Positions 5,351-7,655 of a DNA stretch of 7,655 nt are shown one piece after another; position 1 is the stretch's first letter; the number at the start of each line of letters is the position of its first letter. The DNA comes from Oscillospiraceae bacterium (GTDB lineage: Bacteria; Bacillota; Clostridia; Oscillospirales; Oscillospiraceae). Made by a program: the position numbers and the translations under genes. Under the pieces are notes generated by a model. That model made no database searches. It saw only the letters and a program-made list of their open reading frames with translations, and was not told the origin of the DNA. The stretch is taken from NCBI GenBank assembly GCA_017501805.1, contig JAFVWG010000283.1, positions 1-7,655 on the forward strand, given 5' to 3'.

Positions 5351-5843
5351 TGCGAAGCCTCCGTTTCCCGATTGCGATCCACGGTTTTTCCAAAACGTGC
5401 CTGAGCTTCAGCCAGACGTTGTGCAGATGCAGCGGTGTGACAAGAATGGAAAGCAATCCCGCCGTGTTTGCGCAGAGTACATCCGTATAGATCTGGTCGC
5501 CGACAAGTGCTGCGACCTCTCCCTCTGCCGCATATTGGCTCAGGCAGCGGCGAATGCCGCTTTGGAACGGTTTTCGCGCGTGTGTGATACAATCGATCCC
5601 GTGAGCCCGGCAGAATGCAGGCGCGCGGTCGCGCTTCGTGTTGGAGAGAACGCAGAGTCTGATACCTGCCTCCTGCACGCTTGTAAGCCATGCGAGAACC
5701 GTCTCGTCCGCTGTATCTTCCGTGTAGGGCAGCAGAGTGTTATCAAAGTCCATCAGAAGGAGCGATATATTTTTCTCTTTCAGCAGTTCCGGCGTCAGCT
5801 CACACACGGAAGGAACGATCAGTTTTGGGATCAGATTCAGCAT
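5337..5843 (-). CDS. YqeG-family HAD (subclass IIIA) phosphatase
   Basis: This small soluble phosphatase of the haloacid dehalogenase superfamily is 168 residues from ATG 5843. The motifs in order are DFDNTLLP (32-39) with nucleophile Asp32 and Asp34, LSNT (66-69), Lys91 in ARKPFQSGIRR, and GDQIYTD (115-121) with Asp116 and Asp121 for magnesium. No cap domain is apparent, fitting subclass IIIA. The N-terminus MLNLIPKLIVPSVCELTPELL resembles YqeG homologues, which is why I chose 5843. An in-frame ATG at 5888 would add 15 residues, would abut the ribosome binding site of the divergent gene, and has no Shine-Dalgarno sequence. The one at 5843 has only a weak GAGTG, so the start is uncertain. In Bacillus yqeG lies near ribosome-assembly genes; the substrate is unknown. 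The 3' end overlaps the M24 peptidase start by 14 bases. Confidence 0.9.
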   Translation of the reverse strand: MLNLIPKLIVPSVCELTPELLKEKNISLLLMDFDNTLLPYTEDTADETVLAWLTSVQEAGIRLCVLSNTKRDRAPAFCRAHGIDCITHARKPFQSGIRRCLSQYAAEGEVAALVGDQIYTDVLCANTAGLLSILVTPLHLHNVWLKLRHVLEKPWIAIGKRRLRSAET

Positions 5844-5900
5844 AGGCACACTCGATTCTACATAATAATTTCTGTAAAGCACCTGCATGGGGGATTGTTT

Positions 5901-6401
5901 ATGCTTGTGTTCCCGATCTCGGACACAGAGCCGAACGGCTGTCGGTTTGAGCCGCTGGAGAACGGAACGGTTTGTCTCCGGTTTTGGCGTGAGGGTAAGG
6001 CGCTGAATACCTATACAGTCGTCAGCGAGCCGAAAAACGATGCATATGTGCTGCTGGAAAGCTTTGTTTCCGGCGGCAGTTTTGCGGAATATCTCCGCGA
6101 AAGTATGGTCCGCTTTCAGGGAAAAGTCTGCCTGTATCTTCGACCGCAGGCATATCGTTTCCCCCTCCCCTGTCCCGACGGACGCGGAGAGCCGATCGAA
6201 TTGTCCGAACGCGACCGCGAGGGCTTTCGTTACTCGGAAACGCTTTGCTGCCTGTGGCGCATTGCAGACGGCGGTTATGCGGAGCTTGCGGACAGTTCCC
6301 GCTCACTGCGGGAGAAAATGCGGATCGCGGAGGCCTGCGGCGTGCCCCTTATGATCGCAGACGAGGAGACACTTACAGCTGCCGCTTCGGAACATACTTA
6401 A
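5901..6401 (+). CDS. Hypothetical protein, unrecognised (166 aa)
   Basis: I do not recognise this protein. The case for a real gene is an ATG at 5901 preceded by a G-rich ribosome binding site (GGGGGA, 5889-5894) 6 bases away, a TAA at 6399-6401 followed 5 bases later by a strong terminator hairpin, and a well-mixed amino-acid composition. It has no signal peptide or membrane segment. The first 90 residues alternate short hydrophobic and charged stretches (for example CRFEPLENGTVCLRFWREGK, 14-33) and look beta-rich. From 100 on it seems helical, and it ends in LREKMRIAEACGVPLMIADE (136-155), an amphipathic helix followed by a hydrophobic strand. Six cysteines are scattered without a CxxC motif, although adjacent Cys116-Cys117 occur. 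It is divergent from yqeG. A weak -10-like CATAAT at 5861-5866 could belong to its promoter. It may be a lineage-restricted protein; function unknown. Confidence 0.75.
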   Translation: MLVFPISDTEPNGCRFEPLENGTVCLRFWREGKALNTYTVVSEPKNDAYVLLESFVSGGSFAEYLRESMVRFQGKVCLYLRPQAYRFPLPCPDGRGEPIELSERDREGFRYSETLCCLWRIADGGYAELADSSRSLREKMRIAEACGVPLMIADEETLTAAASEHT

Positions 6402-6406
6402 AACAT

Positions 6407-6432
6407 AAGGCTCCCTGCAAGCAGGGAGCCTT
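6407..6432. terminator. Bidirectional intrinsic terminator
   Basis: AAGGCTCCCTG (6407-6417) and CAGGGAGCCTT (6422-6432) form a perfect 11-base stem with loop CAAG. On the plus strand the U-tract is short (the stem ends in TT, then CATTATG). On the minus strand it runs TTATGTTTT. It lies 5 bases after the hypothetical gene's stop and 27 bases past the rpsU stop, between convergent genes, and probably serves both. Confidence 0.85.
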
Positions 6433-6459
6433 CATTATGCGGAATAACGCGGAGAGAGA

Positions 6460-6642
6460 TCAATAGAACTTTCTCTTATTCTTACGGGCCGCTTCAGACT
6501 TCTGCTTGCGCTTCAGGCTGGGGCTGACGTAATGCTCTCTCTTCTTCACTTCCTGAATGACGCCGGCCTTGGCACAGCTGCGCTTGAAGCGTTTCAGAGC
6601 AGATTCCAGAGATTCATTCTCTTTTACATGAACTTCAGACAT
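6460..6642 (-). CDS. rpsU: 30S ribosomal protein S21
   Basis: S21 is a small basic protein of the 30S head/platform region that helps base pairing of mRNA leaders with 16S rRNA during initiation. The 60 residues are typical for Firmicutes. The sequence shows VKENESLESALKRFKRSCAK (6-25), the conserved N-terminal region, then HYVSPSLKRKQKSEAARKNK (37-56) as the basic C-terminal helix. The ATG at 6642 has a very strong purine-rich ribosome binding site, GGAGGGAGGGAAA, just upstream. The gene is single, with its own near-perfect promoter, a leader hairpin and a terminator downstream at 6407-6432. In many Firmicutes rpsU precedes a GatB/YqeY gene; here nothing on the same strand follows it within the window. 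Identification is firm. Confidence 0.97.
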   Translation of the reverse strand: MSEVHVKENESLESALKRFKRSCAKAGVIQEVKKREHYVSPSLKRKQKSEAARKNKRKFY

Positions 6643-6664
6643 GATCGGTTTCCCTCCCTCCGGG

Positions 6665-6687
6665 GTGTCCGGCTAGATCCAGGACAC
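6665..6687 (-). promoter_or_regulatory. Hairpin in the rpsU leader
   Basis: On the minus strand GTGTCC (6687-6682) pairs with GGACAC (6670-6665). A single bulged T (6681) and two further G-C pairs enclose the loop ATCTAG. It lies in the roughly 66-base leader between the predicted transcription start (about 6708) and the ribosome binding site, which begins about 3 bases past the hairpin. No T-tract follows, so it is not a terminator. It could affect initiation or mRNA stability or act as a regulatory element; no known ribosomal leader class is recognised. Confidence 0.5.
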
Positions 6688-6714
6688 TTTCAGGGCTGAT
6701 TAACAGCAATGTAC

Positions 6715-6743
6715 ATTATATGGGAGAAAAACAGAATTGTCAA
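6715..6743 (-). promoter_or_regulatory. Consensus sigma-A promoter for rpsU
   Basis: On the minus strand TTGACA (6743-6738), a 17-base spacer and TATAAT (6720-6715): both hexamers and the spacing match the consensus exactly. The start would be near 6708. It sits about 50 bases past the leuS stop with no good terminator between, and should drive strong, growth-linked expression of S21. Confidence 0.93.
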
Positions 6744-6794
6744 GCAAAAATACTTTTTCGTCGAAAAGCTTTCAGAAATATTGATTTTCTCTCT

Positions 6795-7655
6795 TTATTT
6801 AACGATCAGATTGACCAGTTTATTGGGCACGTGGATGACTTTCACGATGCTCTTTCCGTCAACAGCCTTTGCAACTTTTTCGTTTGCGAGCGCGGCGTCG
6901 ACGACAGTCTGCTGATCGCTTCCTGCGGGAACTTCGATGGTTCCGCGCAGCTTGCCGAGCACCTGCACTGCCATCGAGACGGTGCTGGCGACGGTCTTGC
7001 TCTCGTCGAAGGTCGGCCACTGCGCCTGCATCGCCATACAGCCGCTCTCTGCGGCGAAGCCGCACAGCTCCCACATTTCCTCGACCATATGCGGTGCGAA
7101 CGGCGACAGGAGCAGCAGGAGCGTCTTGAGATCGCCCTTCGACAGACCGTTGGCGTAGAAATCGTTGACCATCGTCATCAGCTGTGCGATGGCGGTGTTC
7201 ATCTTCAGCGTATCGATGTCGTCGGTCACCTTTTTGATGCTGCGATGGATGATCGCTTCATTCTTTGCGGAATGACCGGCTTCGTCGGTGGCCATTTCCA
7301 TAAGATTCCAGCAGCGGTCGAGGAACTTCTTGCAGCCGCGAACGGAGTTCGAGGACCAGGTAGCGGTCTTTTCAAAGTCGCCGATGAACATAATGTAGAG
7401 GCGAAGCGTATCCGCGCCGAACTCACTCACAACATCATCGGGGTTGATGACGTTTCCGAGCGACTTGGACATCTTCACGCTCTGGCGAAGAGCCTGATTG
7501 CCGTACTTTTCGATGAGCGCCTGCTTTTCCGCTTCACTCTCAACGTTTCCGACGTAGTGCGGGTTATGACCGAGGATCATACCGTGGCTCGTGCGGCGGG
7601 CATACGGCTCCTTCGTGTGGACAACACCGATGTCATAGAGGAATTTGTGCCAGAA
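6795..7655 (-). CDS. leuS: Leucyl-tRNA synthetase, C-terminal part (partial)
   Basis: The gene enters from the right edge; 286 codons and the TAA stop (6797-6795) are visible, so the N-terminal two thirds (HIGH motif, editing domain) lie outside. LeuRS charges tRNA(Leu) with leucine. The first visible residues, FWHKFLYDIGVV, are the usual LeuRS segment before the second catalytic signature. VKMSKSLGNVINPDD follows with KMSKS at visible residues 61-65 (nucleotides 7475-7461). Next come GADTLRLYIMFIGDFEKTATW, the helical anticodon-binding domain with LLLLLSPFAPHMVEEMWE, and the small C-terminal domain (GTIEVPAG ... VIHVPNKLVNLIVK) that contacts the tRNA elbow. The ATG at 7580 is internal, not the start. 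The reading frame is uninterrupted. Between its stop and the rpsU promoter there are only about 50 bases. Confidence 0.97.
   Translation of the reverse strand, partial: FWHKFLYDIGVVHTKEPYARRTSHGMILGHNPHYVGNVESEAEKQALIEKYGNQALRQSVKMSKSLGNVINPDDVVSEFGADTLRLYIMFIGDFEKTATWSSNSVRGCKKFLDRCWNLMEMATDEAGHSAKNEAIIHRSIKKVTDDIDTLKMNTAIAQLMTMVNDFYANGLSKGDLKTLLLLLSPFAPHMVEEMWELCGFAAESGCMAMQAQWPTFDESKTVASTVSMAVQVLGKLRGTIEVPAGSDQQTVVDAALANEKVAKAVDGKSIVKVIHVPNKLVNLIVK

Noticed and set aside
6744..6794. Terminator for leuS
   Set aside because: The only candidate is a short A/T stem (CTTTT and AAAAG around a CGACG loop) before a T-run. It is too weak to call and part of it abuts the rpsU -35 region.

Overview
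The window looks like a chromosomal housekeeping segment of an anaerobic Firmicute, most likely class Clostridia and possibly the Oscillospirales/Ruminococcaceae side. This rests on strong AGGAGG-type ribosome binding sites, sigma-A-type promoters, an efp gene followed by a CD1247-like zinc-ribbon gene, a YqeG/M24 peptidase/EF-P neighbourhood, a TIGR03905-type TSCPD gene and a TepA-like ClpP homologue. Base composition is moderately GC-rich by eye. I see no mobile element, phage gene, CRISPR array, tRNA or rRNA, and no gene-free stretch longer than about 155 bases.

Layout from the left. (1) A minus-strand group: a TepA-like ClpP homologue, then uppP (undecaprenyl-diphosphate phosphatase), then the first 25 codons of a basic protein that may be the FtsK/SpoIIIE DNA translocase. 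It is separated from the next upstream gene by a good intrinsic terminator (1754-1797). (2) Two divergent YbaK/EbsC-family genes (aminoacyl-tRNA deacylase type) at 1805-2290 (-) and 2403-2876 (+). The region between them holds two back-to-back promoters that appear to share one palindromic -35 hexamer. The plus-strand gene is followed almost directly by a small TSCPD-domain gene, which ends at a bidirectional terminator (3154-3182). (3) A minus-strand cluster: a YqeG-type HAD phosphatase overlapping an M24 aminopeptidase, then efp with its own promoter, then the acidic CD1247-like protein. (4) An unrecognised 166-residue plus-strand gene, divergent from yqeG, ending at a second bidirectional terminator (6407-6432). 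(5) rpsU (S21) on the minus strand behind a fully consensus promoter and a leader hairpin. (6) The C-terminal 286 codons of leuS at the right edge.

The recognisable genes share two themes. Translation and its quality control are served by LeuRS, S21, EF-P and two tRNA-editing homologues. Envelope, sporulation and proteolysis functions are served by UppP, the TepA-like protein, perhaps FtsK/SpoIIIE, and the M24 peptidase. I found no clearly new multi-gene system. The points most worth a second look are the shared -35 divergent promoter, the orphan gene at 5901-6401, the EF-P/CD1247-like pair, the TSCPD gene beside ybaK, and the rpsU leader.
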